Notes under the pieces: model-generated
Told to the model about the DNA's origin: nothing
The model's database searches: none
Seen by the model: the letters and a program-made list of their open reading frames with translations, nothing else
Source: Streptomyces sp. PCS3-D2
Lineage (GTDB): Bacteria; Actinomycetota; Actinomycetes; Streptomycetales; Streptomycetaceae
Direction of reading: 5' to 3'
Assembly: GCF_000612545.2 (NCBI RefSeq)
Contig: NZ_CP097800.1
Coordinates: 3,035,001 to 3,099,000, forward strand
Length of the DNA: 64,000 nucleotides
Position numbers and translations under genes: made by a program
Part shown: positions 10,032 to 19,601 of the stretch, piece after piece
How positions within the stretch are numbered: position 1 is the stretch's first letter
Layout of the letters: each line of letters begins with the position of its first letter

Positions 10032-10092
10032 GTACGGCCCACCCGCGGCCGGTGCGTACGGCCGACCCGCGGCCGGCGCGTACGGCCGACCC
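10032..10092. repeat. 24-bp tandem repeat, about 2.5 copies
   Basis: Units begin at 10032, 10056 and 10080 with GTACGGCC and run through CACCCGCGGCCGG-type sequence. The third copy is cut short. A partial copy also starts at 10009. The tract lies between the convergent whiD and LysR genes and has no coding role on either strand. Confidence 0.75.
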
Positions 10093-10107
10093 CTCCCCTG
10101 AGGGCGG

Positions 10108-11007
10108 TCAGCGCGAGGCCGCGCGCTCCAGCTCGGCCAGGGTCGCGGCCACGGCCGGCACCCGGGCCAGGTCGGGCAGGGTCAGCGCCACGACCTCCCG
10201 CTCGACGGCCGGCTCCACGACGAGCGTGCTGACGCCCTTGGCCCGTACGGACTCCACCGCGAGCTCCGGCAGCACCGCCACGCCCAGCCCCGCGCCGACC
10301 AGGCCGACCACCGCCGGGTAGTCGTCGGTGGCGAAGTCGATGCGCGGGGTGAAGCCGGCGCCCTCGCACACCTCCACCAGATGGCGGCGGCAGCGCGGGC
10401 AGCCCGCGATCCAGGGTTCGCCGGCCAGCTCCGCCATGTTCACGCGCTCCGCCCCGGCCAGCGCGTGCCCCTCGGGGACCAGCCCCACCAGCCGGTCGGT
10501 CAGCAGCGGCCGCACCACGAGGTCCTCCCACTCGGCCGCTGACCCGGCGGCCCCGCCGTAGCGGAAGGCCAGCGCCAGATCGCAGTCGCCCTCGCGCAGC
10601 ATCTCCACGGACCGCGGCGGCTCGGCCTCGACCAGGGAGATACGGGTGCCGGGGTGTTCGGCGCGCATCGCCGCGAGCGCGGTCGGCACCAGGGTGGAGC
10701 TGCCGCTGGGGAAGGACACCAGACGCACCCGGCCCGCGCGCAGCCCCGCGATGGCCGCGACCTCCTCCTCGGCGGCGGTCAGCCCGGCGAGGATCCCCGC
10801 GGCGTGGCGGACCAGGGCCTCGCCCGCCTGGGTCAGCCGCATCTCCCGGCCGGTGCGGATGAGCAGCGGGGTGCCGGCCGACTGCTCCAGCGCCTTCATC
10901 TGCTGGGAGACGGCCGGCTGGGTGCAGCCGAGTTCGCGCGCGGCGGCGGAGAAGGACCCGGTCCCGGCGACGGCGCGCAGGACCCGGAGATGACGTGCCT
11001 CGATCAC
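10108..11007 (-). CDS. LysR-family transcriptional regulator
   Basis: The 299-residue length and layout are those of LysR regulators. An N-terminal winged HTH at residues 1-60 includes SFSAAARELGCTQPAVSQQMKALE. A two-lobed effector domain of the periplasmic-binding type follows, from about residue 90 (VRLVSFPSGSSTLVPTALAAM). It is divergent from the MOSC gene with 79 nt between starts, so that gene is the likely target. The GTG start has no Shine-Dalgarno; TATGAT lies six bases before it, suggesting a leaderless message. An ATAA-N9-TTAT dyad (11017-11033) overlaps that -10 and could be the autoregulatory operator. Effector unknown. Confidence 0.9.
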   Translation of the reverse strand: MIEARHLRVLRAVAGTGSFSAAARELGCTQPAVSQQMKALEQSAGTPLLIRTGREMRLTQAGEALVRHAAGILAGLTAAEEEVAAIAGLRAGRVRLVSFPSGSSTLVPTALAAMRAEHPGTRISLVEAEPPRSVEMLREGDCDLALAFRYGGAAGSAAEWEDLVVRPLLTDRLVGLVPEGHALAGAERVNMAELAGEPWIAGCPRCRRHLVEVCEGAGFTPRIDFATDDYPAVVGLVGAGLGVAVLPELAVESVRAKGVSTLVVEPAVEREVVALTLPDLARVPAVAATLAELERAASR

Positions 11008-11013
11008 TCTTCG

Positions 11014-11019
11014 ATCATA
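11014..11019 (-). promoter_or_regulatory. -10 hexamer TATGAT, leaderless LysR start
   Basis: TATGAT on the minus strand, then six bases, then the GTG start. No Shine-Dalgarno is present between them. Confidence 0.5.
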
Positions 11020-11074
11020 AGGCCCGCTTTTATCGTCGCGCGAATACTTCCGCGACGCTTTGGGGGAGCCCGGT

Positions 11075-11080
11075 TAGCCT
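11075..11080 (+). promoter_or_regulatory. -10 hexamer TAGCCT, leaderless MOSC start
   Basis: TAGCCT, then six bases, then the ATG of the MOSC gene. This fits transcription starting at the A of ATG. Confidence 0.5.
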
Positions 11081-11086
11081 GGGCGC

Positions 11087-11782
11087 ATGGGCCCCATGCA
11101 TCTGATCTCCGTGAACGTCGGCACCGCCGCACCCTCCGAGCACACCGACGCGGACAGCGGGGTGACCGGCATCGGCAAGCGCCCCGTCCCCGGGCCGGTC
11201 CGCGTCGTCGCCCCCGGCGACAGGGCCACCGGCCGGGGCAGCGGCCTGGAGGGCGACGCCATCTGCGACCGCCGCCACCACGGCGGCGACCACCAGGCCG
11301 TGTACGCGTACGCCCGCGAGGACCTGGACCGGTGGGAGCGGGAGCTGGGCCGCGAGCTGCCGGACGGGGTCTTCGGCGAGAACTTCACGACCTCCGGCAT
11401 CGACCTGAACACCGCACGGCTCGGCGACCGCTGGCGGGTCGGCACGGACCTCGTCCTGGAGGTGGCCTCGGCCCGCATCCCGTGCCGCACCTTCCAGGGG
11501 GCACTGGGCGAGGCGGGCTGGGTCAAGCGGTTCACCCGGGAGGCCCGCCCGGGTGCGTACCTGCGGGTGATCGAGGAGGGTTCGGTCTCCCCCGGCGACG
11601 CCATCGAGGTCGTCCACCGCCCGGACCACGACGTGACGGTGCAGCTCTGGTTCCGCGCCTTCACCACCGAGCGCGCGCTGTTGCCGAGGACACTGGCCGC
11701 GGGCGACGCGATGGAGCCCGGGGCGCATGAGACGGTGCGCCGGTACGTGGAGAAGTACGGGGCCGGGACCGGGGCGCGGTAG
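11087..11782 (+). CDS. MOSC domain-containing protein
   Basis: A 231-residue protein of the MOSC (molybdenum cofactor sulfurase C-terminal) family, closest in layout to YiiM-type proteins. Seen motifs are LEGDAICDRRHHGGDHQAVYAY, FGENFTTSGID, and the conserved cysteine in SARIPCRTFQ near residue 142. MOSC domains bind molybdenum cofactor or transfer sulfur; YiiM-type proteins detoxify N-hydroxylated compounds through a bound cofactor. The precise substrate cannot be assigned. It is divergent from a LysR regulator and followed 31 nt later by an SDR gene on the same strand. ATG codons at residues 1 and 4 are both possible starts; the promoter spacing favours the first. Confidence 0.88.
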   Translation: MGPMHLISVNVGTAAPSEHTDADSGVTGIGKRPVPGPVRVVAPGDRATGRGSGLEGDAICDRRHHGGDHQAVYAYAREDLDRWERELGRELPDGVFGENFTTSGIDLNTARLGDRWRVGTDLVLEVASARIPCRTFQGALGEAGWVKRFTREARPGAYLRVIEEGSVSPGDAIEVVHRPDHDVTVQLWFRAFTTERALLPRTLAAGDAMEPGAHETVRRYVEKYGAGTGAR

Positions 11783-11801
11783 CGCCGTCACCCCGGGCGG
11801 C

Positions 11802-11807
11802 TAGGTT
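11802..11807 (+). promoter_or_regulatory. -10 hexamer TAGGTT, leaderless SDR start
   Basis: TAGGTT, six bases, then ATG of the SDR gene. It lies in the 31-nt gap after the MOSC gene, so the SDR gene may have its own promoter. Confidence 0.45.
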
Positions 11808-11813
11808 GCGCGT

Positions 11814-12587
11814 ATGACGACTGCGTTGATTACGGGATCCACGGCGGGCATCGGCGCCGCCTTCGCCCGGCGGCTGGCCGCCCAGGGGCACAACCTCGTG
11901 CTGGTGGCGCGAGACGGCAAGCACCTGGGCGAGCAGGCCACGGAGCTACACGACCTGCATGGCATCGAGGCCGAGGTGCTGGTCGCCGACCTGTCCTCCG
12001 ACGAGGGCATCACGGCGGTCGAGAAGCGCCTGGACGACCGCACGCACCCGGTGGACCTGCTGGTCAACAACGCGGGATTCGGCAACAAGGGCCGCTACCT
12101 CGAGGTCTCCATGGCCGACGAGCTGACCATGCTGAAGGTGCACGTCGAGGCGGTGCTGCGGCTGACCTCGGCGGCGGCCGAGTCGATGCGCTCGCGCGGT
12201 CGCGGCGGTGTGATCAACGTGGCCTCGGTGGCCGCGTTCGTACCCCGCGGTACGTACGGCGCCAGCAAGGCCTGGGTCGTGCAGTTCACCCAGGGCGCGG
12301 CGCGGGACATGGCGGGGTCCGGGGTCCGGCTGATGGCGCTGTGCCCCGGCTTCGTACGGACGGAGTTCCACCAGCGCGCCGGCATGGGCACGGACAGCAT
12401 CCCCGGCTGGATGTGGCTGGACGCCGACAAGCTGGTGGCGGCGGCGCTGGCCGATCTGGCGCGGGGGAAGACGGTGTCGATCCCGGACCCGCGGTACAAG
12501 GCGCTGATGGGTGTGGTGAAGCTGACGCCGCGCGGGCTGCTGGGCGGGGTGTCCTCGCGCACGGGCCGCAAGTACGGGCCCCAGTAG
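11814..12587 (+). CDS. Short-chain dehydrogenase/reductase
   Basis: A 257-residue classical SDR. The cofactor motif TGSTAGIG is at residues 7-14, NNAGFGN follows near residue 85, and the catalytic set is in VASVAAF (Ser) and YGASK (Tyr, Lys). Arg in VARDGKH after the second beta strand suggests NADP(H) use. Substrate unknown: SDRs of this type act on ketones, fatty acyl or steroid-like alcohols. The C-terminal end (GLLGGVSSRTGRKYGPQ) resembles SDRs annotated as DltE-like. It lies close behind the MOSC gene but may be transcribed independently. Confidence 0.88.
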   Translation: MTTALITGSTAGIGAAFARRLAAQGHNLVLVARDGKHLGEQATELHDLHGIEAEVLVADLSSDEGITAVEKRLDDRTHPVDLLVNNAGFGNKGRYLEVSMADELTMLKVHVEAVLRLTSAAAESMRSRGRGGVINVASVAAFVPRGTYGASKAWVVQFTQGAARDMAGSGVRLMALCPGFVRTEFHQRAGMGTDSIPGWMWLDADKLVAAALADLARGKTVSIPDPRYKALMGVVKLTPRGLLGGVSSRTGRKYGPQ

Positions 12588-12682
12588 CGTTCGTGACCTG
12601 CGGGTAAGCCCTCACCCGAGCCGCCAAACTAGCTAAATCTCCCTAAAATGGACATGTTCCATCTCCACCGGGAGGCGACGCG

Positions 12683-13393
12683 ATGACATTCGTACAGGTG
12701 ATCGATTACGAGACCACGCGGTTCGATGAGATGAACGCGCTCATCGACCGCTGGGCGGAGCAGAGCAGCGGCAGGCGCACCGCCACGCACACGATGATCG
12801 GCCAGGACCGAGAGGCCCGGAACCACTACGTGGACATGGTGGAGTTCGCCTCGTACGAGGAGGCGATGAAGAACTCCCAACTCCCCGAGACGGACCGGAT
12901 GTTCCAGGAGATGGTGGCCCTCTGCGAGGGGATGCCCACGTTCGTGAACCTCGATGTGGTCCGGGACGAGCATCTCAACAAGCAGCTCGTGAACCGGGCG
13001 TTCAAGGAAGCCGTCGCGGGCGGCGACATGGGCGTCCTCGACGAGTGCTTCGCGGTGAACTACATCGACCACGACGCCAGCAAGGAGGAGTCGACCGTCA
13101 TCGGACGCCAGAACATGCACGCCGACGTGGAGATGTGGCGCGCCGCCTTCGACATGACCTTCGAGCCGACGGCCCAGGTGGCCGAGGGCGACATGGTCAC
13201 GACGGTGTGGAACTGGCGCGGCACCCACAAGGGAGAGTTCATGGGGGTCGCACCGACCGGCAAGACGTACGAGATGTCCGGGACCACGACCTTCCGGTGT
13301 CAGGACGGAGAGATCATCGAGGGCTGGTGGCACTACAACCCCGGAGCCCTGCAGCGGCAGATGGGCGGAACCGGATCGCCCTACGGAACCTGA
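12683..13393 (+). CDS. SnoaL-like ester-cyclase family protein with N-terminal extra domain
   Basis: Residues 1-95 look like an antibiotic-monooxygenase/dimeric alpha-beta barrel domain (MTFVQVIDYETTRFDEM, HYVDMVEFASYEEAM). Residues from about 100 form a SnoaL-like cone fold (NKQLVNRAFKEAVAGGDMGVLDECFAVNYIDHD, then WRGTHKGEFMGVAPTGK and FRCQDGEIIEGWW). SnoaL proteins include polyketide cyclases and many uncharacterised enzymes. GGGAGG lies about eight bases before the ATG. A -10-like TAAAAT lies at 12644-12649 in an AT-rich leader. No polyketide genes are nearby, so an antibiotic role is unlikely. Exact function unknown. Confidence 0.82.
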   Translation: MTFVQVIDYETTRFDEMNALIDRWAEQSSGRRTATHTMIGQDREARNHYVDMVEFASYEEAMKNSQLPETDRMFQEMVALCEGMPTFVNLDVVRDEHLNKQLVNRAFKEAVAGGDMGVLDECFAVNYIDHDASKEESTVIGRQNMHADVEMWRAAFDMTFEPTAQVAEGDMVTTVWNWRGTHKGEFMGVAPTGKTYEMSGTTTFRCQDGEIIEGWWHYNPGALQRQMGGTGSPYGT

Positions 13394-13407
13394 ATCCCGA
13401 ACACGGG

Positions 13408-13443
13408 GAAGGCCCCGCTCCGCGACTGCGGAACGGGGCCTTC
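13408..13443. terminator. Bidirectional terminator between SnoaL gene and groEL
   Basis: GAAGGCCCCG (13408-13417) pairs with CGGGGCCTTC (13434-13443), with further inner pairing. It serves the two convergent genes. Confidence 0.8.
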
Positions 13444-13457
13444 GGCGTGGAACGCGA

Positions 13458-15095
<1,638 letters not shown>

Positions 15096-15123
15096 TCAGC
15101 CCTCTCGAAAACTCGGGTTTAAC

Positions 15124-15176
15124 GAGCTACGCCCCTCGCCGCCCGGCAATCAGCGGGGTGACCAGGGGCGTAGCTC
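15124..15176 (-). promoter_or_regulatory. Hairpin between groES and groEL1
   Basis: A perfect 13-bp stem (15124-15136 with 15164-15176) with a 27-nt loop. It could attenuate groEL1 relative to groES or be an RNA processing site. It lacks a following T-run, so full termination is doubtful. Confidence 0.6.
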
Positions 15177-15197
15177 AAAGCAGTGCTGTGAAGCGAA

Positions 15198-15506
15198 TTA
15201 CTTCTCGACGATCGCGAGCACGTCGCGAGCCGAGAGGACGAGGTACTCCTCGCCGCTGTACTTCACTTCGGTGCCGCCGTACTTGCTGTACAGCACGATG
15301 TCGCCGACGGTGACGTCCAGCGGGAGACGCTGGCCGTCCTCGAAGCGGCCCGGGCCGACCGCGAGGACGACGCCCTCCTGGGGCTTCTCCTTCGCGGTGT
15401 CCGGGATGACCAGGCCGGAGGCCGTGGTCTGCTCGGCGTCGAGCGGCTGGACCACGATGCGGTCCTCAAGCGGCTTGATGGCAACCTTGGAGCTGGCGGT
15501 CGTCAC
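15198..15506 (-). CDS. groES: Co-chaperonin GroES (10 kDa)
   Basis: A 102-residue heptameric lid of the chaperonin. Motifs are [35 protein letters not shown] for the mobile loop region, and [21 protein letters not shown]. The GTG start is preceded by GGGGGAGGT at a good distance. First gene of the groES-groEL1 operon; two CIRCE operators lie about 100-170 nt upstream, pointing to HrcA repression and heat induction. Confidence 0.97.
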   Translation of the reverse strand: MTTASSKVAIKPLEDRIVVQPLDAEQTTASGLVIPDTAKEKPQEGVVLAVGPGRFEDGQRLPLDVTVGDIVLYSKYGGTEVKYSGEEYLVLSARDVLAIVEK

Positions 15507-15602
15507 TGTCCGACCTCCCCCTTCGGAGATCCGGGGTTAACTGTCTGAGGTGGCGACCAGGTCGATCCGTCGTCGCGGGTGCCGGACCTGCCTGTCGCTG
15601 TG

Positions 15603-15629
15603 TTGGCACTCGCCGGGGGCGAGTGCCAG
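15603..15629. promoter_or_regulatory. CIRCE operator, groES-proximal
   Basis: TTGGCACTC, nine bases, GAGTGCCAG. It differs from the HrcA consensus TTAGCACTC-N9-GAGTGCTAA at three positions and keeps both core arms. Confidence 0.9.
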
Positions 15630-15649
15630 GTGCGAGACTATTCCGGCGA

Positions 15650-15676
15650 TTAGCACTCGGTCAAGCGGAGTGCCAA
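15650..15676. promoter_or_regulatory. CIRCE operator, distal
   Basis: TTAGCACTC, nine bases, GAGTGCCAA: one mismatch to the HrcA consensus. The two CIRCE copies start 47 bp apart. Confidence 0.93.
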
Positions 15677-15763
15677 TTCCCGACCTCCCGGCGTTGCGCG
15701 GAGGCCGGTTCGATCCCCGAAACCCTCTTCGCGCATACGTTCGAGATCACTCTTCTCCCGGAC

Positions 15764-16057
15764 ATGACCAGGACAAACTCCGGTGTGCGGTGGGTGCACG
15801 CCGTCCCGATCGCCATCGGGCTCGCCGTCGGGATCCGGATGTTCCACGCGGCCGTACCGCGGCTCATCATCCAGCTGACGGGAGTGGACGGCAGGTTCAG
15901 CGCCGAGCGGTGCGTGTGGAGCGACCCGAATTCCAGGGGGGACCGCACGCTGACGTGCGCGGGCTCCTTCACCGCAGCCGACGGATCGTTCACTCTTCGC
16001 GGGATCGGGATCGACGGCGTCTTCGACGAGCGGCCGCAGGCTTCGGTCGCCGGCATG
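15764..16057 (+). pseudogene. Remnant of a small membrane-anchored protein gene
   Basis: From an ATG the frame reads as a credible protein for about 98 residues: a hydrophobic segment (VHAVPIAIGLAVGIRMFHA), then a region with two cysteines (ERCVWSDPN and LTCAGSFTAADGSF). After FDERPQASVAG the frame turns into Arg/Pro-rich, non-coding-like sequence and stays open into the response regulator gene. This suggests a frameshift or loss of the 3' part. There is no clear ribosome-binding site. A sequencing frameshift or an intact short gene of unusual composition is possible. Family not recognised. Confidence 0.35.
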
Positions 16058-16230
16058 AATCCCCCTCCCCTGCGGGGTCGCTGCGCGGCTCGGCGGCGTC
16101 GGAAGACGGCGCCCCGCACACGCCGAGCCGAGGAGACGCCCCGGCGGCGACCCCGCTCCCCGACCGGGCCCACACCGCCCCGCCGAGCACCCCGCAGGGG
16201 ACCGGGTACGGCACAAGACGGGCGATATGT

Positions 16231-16236
16231 GACGCT
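16231..16236 (+). promoter_or_regulatory. -10-like GACGCT before response regulator
   Basis: GACGCT, then six bases, then the GTG start, with no Shine-Dalgarno. It is weaker than the other leaderless candidates because only GA and T match. Confidence 0.3.
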
Positions 16237-16242
16237 TGAGCG

Positions 16243-16923
16243 GTGCGCATCCTCGTGGTCGAAGACGAAGAAGGCCTCGCCGAGTCCCTGCGGCGCGGCC
16301 TGTCCGCCGACGGGCACCTGGTCGACGTCGCACACGACGGCCACCGCGGCATGGACCTCGCCCTCGCCGGCGGCCCCTACGACGTCGTCCTGCTCGACCT
16401 GATGCTCCCGGGTCCCGGCGGGCACGCGATCTGCACCCGCATGCGCTCCCACGGCGACACCACCCCGGTCCTGATGCTCACCGCCAGGGACGGCGAGTAC
16501 GACGAGGCCGAGGGCCTGGACGCAGGCGCCGACGACTACCTCACCAAGCCGTTCTCCTTCGTGGTCCTGGCCGCCCGGATCCGGGCGCTGGCCCGCCGCG
16601 CCGGAGCCTGCGACCGCGGCACCCTCCAGGCGGGCGACCTCGTCCTGGACCCGCGCGGCCGCCGCTGCCGCCGCGGCGACCGGGACATCGAGCTCACCGC
16701 CCGCGAACTCGGCGTGCTCGCCTGCCTGATGGAGCAGCCCGGCCGCGCCGTCGCCAAGCAGGACATCCTGGACGAGGTCTGGGACACCCCGCACGACATC
16801 GACCCGAACATCGTCGAGGTCTACGTCTCCTCGCTGCGCAAGAAGATCGACGCCCCCTTCGGACGCCGCTCGATCCTCACCGTCCACGGCACCGGCTACC
16901 GCATGGCGCCCGATGGTGGCTGA
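16243..16923 (+). CDS. OmpR-family response regulator
   Basis: A 226-residue response regulator. The receiver has acidic residues in VVEDEE, the phospho-acceptor Asp52 in VVLLDLMLPG, Thr80 in MLTAR and Lys102 in YLTKPF. The C-terminal winged HTH has LTARELGVLACLMEQPGRAVAKQDILDEVW and ends HGTGYRMAP. It overlaps the sensor kinase start by 11 nt, so the two are translationally coupled. An LCP ligase and a SEDS protein follow, which makes cell-envelope control the likely theme. The GTG start has no Shine-Dalgarno. Confidence 0.95.
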   Translation: MRILVVEDEEGLAESLRRGLSADGHLVDVAHDGHRGMDLALAGGPYDVVLLDLMLPGPGGHAICTRMRSHGDTTPVLMLTARDGEYDEAEGLDAGADDYLTKPFSFVVLAARIRALARRAGACDRGTLQAGDLVLDPRGRRCRRGDRDIELTARELGVLACLMEQPGRAVAKQDILDEVWDTPHDIDPNIVEVYVSSLRKKIDAPFGRRSILTVHGTGYRMAPDGG

Positions 16924-18295
16924 GCGGCGTCGCGGATCCGGCGAGACCCGGGCCGCCCGCCGCGGGCGGCCCGGCATCCGGGGGCGCACCGCCGCGGCCG
17001 CCGCCCTCGCCATGGCCGCCGTACTGGCCGCCGGCGGGCTCTGGATGCACGCCCTGCTGCGGGCCAACCTCCTCGACAACACCACCGGCCGGACCGAGCT
17101 CGCCGCCCTCAAAGCCGCCGCCCAGCTCGACGCCCGCACCCCGCCGCCCGGCGGGCGGCTGCCCGCGCCCGAGAACGGCGTGGACCTGGTCCTCGTACGG
17201 GACCCCGCCGGCCGGACCGTGGCCGCGACCGGCGGCGACCCGCGGCACACCCCCGACCTGGACGGCGCACCGCGCCCCGGCCCCGGGGAGGACTCCCGCT
17301 CGGCCGTACTCCCTCCCGAGCGGCCCGGCGGGCACCGGCGCGCGGTGGTCGCCGTCCCGGCGCCCGGCGGGAACACGGTGTACGCGATGACCGTCCTCGG
17401 CGACGTGGACGACGCGACCCGGGCCGTCGCCGTCGGCCTGCTCGCGGGCGCGCCCCCGCTGATCGCCTTCGCCGCGGCCCTGGCCTGGTGGGTGACCGGG
17501 CGCGCGCTGCGCCCGGTGGACGCCATCCGGACCGAACTGGCCTCGGTCACCGCCAGCGAGCTGGACCGGCGGGTCCCGGACCCGGGCGGGGCGGACGAGA
17601 TCGCGCGGCTGGCGCGGACCGTCAACGCCACCCTCGACCGGCTGGAGCGCGCCGACGCCCGGCAGCGGCAGTTCACCGCGGACGCCTCGCACGAACTGCG
17701 CAATCCGCTGGCGGCCGTACGGACCCGGCTTGAGGTGGCACTGGCGGCGGACCGCCCCGGCCGCGCGTCGGTCGCGGCGGCACTGGCCGAGACCGAGCGG
17801 CTCCAGCGGATCGCGGCGGACCTGTTGCTGCTGGCCCGCCTCGACGGCGGGCCGCCGCCCCGGACCGAGCCGGTGGACCTCGCACTGCTGGCCGCGGAGG
17901 ACCTGGCCCGCCGGGGTGGCGCCCGGGTCCCGCTACGGCTGCAGGCGCCGGCTCCCGTCCCGGCGGCCGGGGACCCGGCGCAGCTGGAGCGGGCGCTGGC
18001 CAACCTGGTGGACAACGCCCTGCGGCACGCCCGCTCGGAGGTCACCGTCCGGGCCGCCGTGGAGGGCGGCTGGTCGGTGCTGGAGGTGACGGACGACGGG
18101 CCGGGGATTCCGGACGCGGACCGGGACCGCATCTTCGAGCGGTTCGTACGGCTGGACGCGGACCGCAGCCGGGCCGCCGGCGGCACCGGACTCGGCCTGG
18201 CCATCACCCGGGAGATCGCGCGGAAGCACGGGGGCGACGCACGCGCGCTGCCCGCACCGGCCGGGGGCGCGCGGCTGGTGCTGCGGATCCCGTAG
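16913..18295 (+). CDS. Two-component sensor histidine kinase
   Basis: A 460-residue membrane kinase. TM1 is near residues 27-47, followed by an extracytoplasmic sensor region of about 110 residues rich in Pro and Gly. TM2 is near 171-195 and a HAMP domain starts with GRALRPVDAIRTEL. The phosphorylated His260 is in TADASHELRNPLAAV. The N box NLVDNALRHA and G boxes DDGPGIP and GTGLGLAI complete the ATPase domain. It overlaps the response regulator gene by 11 nt. The sensor region is not recognised, so the signal is unknown. The downstream envelope genes suggest wall or membrane stress. Confidence 0.95.
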   Translation: MVAERRRGSGETRAARRGRPGIRGRTAAAAALAMAAVLAAGGLWMHALLRANLLDNTTGRTELAALKAAAQLDARTPPPGGRLPAPENGVDLVLVRDPAGRTVAATGGDPRHTPDLDGAPRPGPGEDSRSAVLPPERPGGHRRAVVAVPAPGGNTVYAMTVLGDVDDATRAVAVGLLAGAPPLIAFAAALAWWVTGRALRPVDAIRTELASVTASELDRRVPDPGGADEIARLARTVNATLDRLERADARQRQFTADASHELRNPLAAVRTRLEVALAADRPGRASVAAALAETERLQRIAADLLLLARLDGGPPPRTEPVDLALLAAEDLARRGGARVPLRLQAPAPVPAAGDPAQLERALANLVDNALRHARSEVTVRAAVEGGWSVLEVTDDGPGIPDADRDRIFERFVRLDADRSRAAGGTGLGLAITREIARKHGGDARALPAPAGGARLVLRIP

Positions 18296-18331
18296 CGGGG
18301 TCGGGGCGGGGCGACGGCCCTGAACGCCCCT

Positions 18332-18355
18332 TCAGGAACCTCAGGATTCCTTCAG
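18332..18355 (+). promoter_or_regulatory. TCAG direct repeats upstream of LCP gene
   Basis: TCAG recurs at 18332, 18341 and 18352 within CTTCAGGAACCTCAGG-like sequence, between the kinase stop and the LCP start. Spacing of 9 and 11 bp suits tandem binding by an OmpR-type regulator. The assignment to the adjacent regulator is inference. Confidence 0.4.
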
Positions 18356-18380
18356 CCGGTCTGCCCCAGCATCGACGGGC

Positions 18381-19601
18381 ATGAGCGCGCACCGGAGGAA
18401 GACGACGACCCGACGCCGCCGACCGTCCCGACGACGGCGGCTCGGCCGTACGCTGCTGGTCGCGGCCTGCGCGCTGGCGGTGACGGCCGGCGGGGGCGCC
18501 TGGTACCTCTACCGGGACCTGGCCGCCGAAATCGGCAGCTCCAAGGCCCTCGAAGGAGCCGAGAAGTCGAAGTTCGGCGACACCAACATCCTGCTCATCG
18601 GCCTGGACAGTCGCCGGGACCAGAATGGCGAGAAACTGCCGGAAGAGGTCCTCGACCAGCTGCACGCCGGCAGTTCGGACATCGGCGGCTACAACGCGAA
18701 CACCCTGATCCTGCTCCACGTACCGGGGGACGGCAGCCGGGCGAAGGCCTTCTCGGTGCCGCGCGACGACTTCGTCGCGATACCCGGCCACGGCAAGGAC
18801 AAGATCAAGAAGGCGTACGGGCTGGCGAAGGCCCGCAAGGAAGGGCAGCTCGCCGCACAGGGCGTGAAGGACTCCCGACAGCTGGAGCGGGAGGGCCGGG
18901 AGGCGGGACGGGCGGCCCAGATCGCGACGGTGCGCGATTTCCTGGGGGTCCCGGTCGACCACTTCGCCGAGCTGAACCTGGCCGGTTTCTACCACCTCGC
19001 GGACGCGCTGGGCGGCGTACCGGTGTGCCTGAACAGGGCCGTGAAGGACCCGTACTCGGGGGCCGACTTCCCGGCGGGCCCGCAGACGCTCGACGGCCGC
19101 CAGTCGCTCGCCTTCGTGCGCCAGCGGCACGGTCTGGCCGGCGGGGACCTGGACCGGACCAAACGGCAGCAGGCCTTCCTCGCGGGCGCGACGAAGAAGC
19201 TGAACTCGGCCGGCACCTTCACCGACCCCGTGAAGCTGATGAGGCTGATCGACGTCGCGAAACAGGACGTGGTGACCGACCAGGGGTGGGACCTGCTGTC
19301 GTTCATGAAGCAGGCGAAGAGCCTGTCCGGCGGCCGGGTGCAGTTCACGACACTCCCCGTCGAGCGCTTCGGAAGGAACCTTGGGGAGGACATCAACGTC
19401 GTAGACGATATGAAGATAAAGCGCCTCATTGCAGAGCAGATCGGACCGAAGGCTTCCGCAAGCACCGGCGCGCCGGACGCCGAGGCCGGTTCGACCGGCT
19501 CCACACCGGGGGCGCGCGAGACGGCACCTCCGCCCTCGCCCCCGCCCTCGCCCTCGCCCTCCACCCCCGAGGACGGCGGCGGCATCCCGTGCGTGGACTG
19601 A
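18381..19601 (+). CDS. LytR-CpsA-Psr (LCP) family wall polymer ligase
   Basis: A 406-residue type II membrane protein. It has an Arg-rich cytoplasmic N-terminus, one TM (near 27-47) and an extracytoplasmic LCP domain: TNILLIGLDSRRD, NTLILLHVPGDG, FSVPRDDFVAIPGHGKDKIKKAYG, and LDGRQSLAFVRQRH with DLDRTKRQQ. The conserved Arg and Asp residues bind polyprenyl-pyrophosphate-linked glycans. The family attaches teichoic-acid-like or other glycopolymers to peptidoglycan. A Ser/Pro-rich tail of about 50 residues follows. The SEDS gene start overlaps its 3' end. Regulation by the upstream two-component pair is likely. Confidence 0.93.
   Translation: MSAHRRKTTTRRRRPSRRRRLGRTLLVAACALAVTAGGGAWYLYRDLAAEIGSSKALEGAEKSKFGDTNILLIGLDSRRDQNGEKLPEEVLDQLHAGSSDIGGYNANTLILLHVPGDGSRAKAFSVPRDDFVAIPGHGKDKIKKAYGLAKARKEGQLAAQGVKDSRQLEREGREAGRAAQIATVRDFLGVPVDHFAELNLAGFYHLADALGGVPVCLNRAVKDPYSGADFPAGPQTLDGRQSLAFVRQRHGLAGGDLDRTKRQQAFLAGATKKLNSAGTFTDPVKLMRLIDVAKQDVVTDQGWDLLSFMKQAKSLSGGRVQFTTLPVERFGRNLGEDINVVDDMKIKRLIAEQIGPKASASTGAPDAEAGSTGSTPGARETAPPPSPPPSPSPSTPEDGGGIPCVD

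Noticed and set aside
12683-13393. Polyketide cluster around the SnoaL gene
   Set aside because: No synthase, ACP or tailoring genes on either side.
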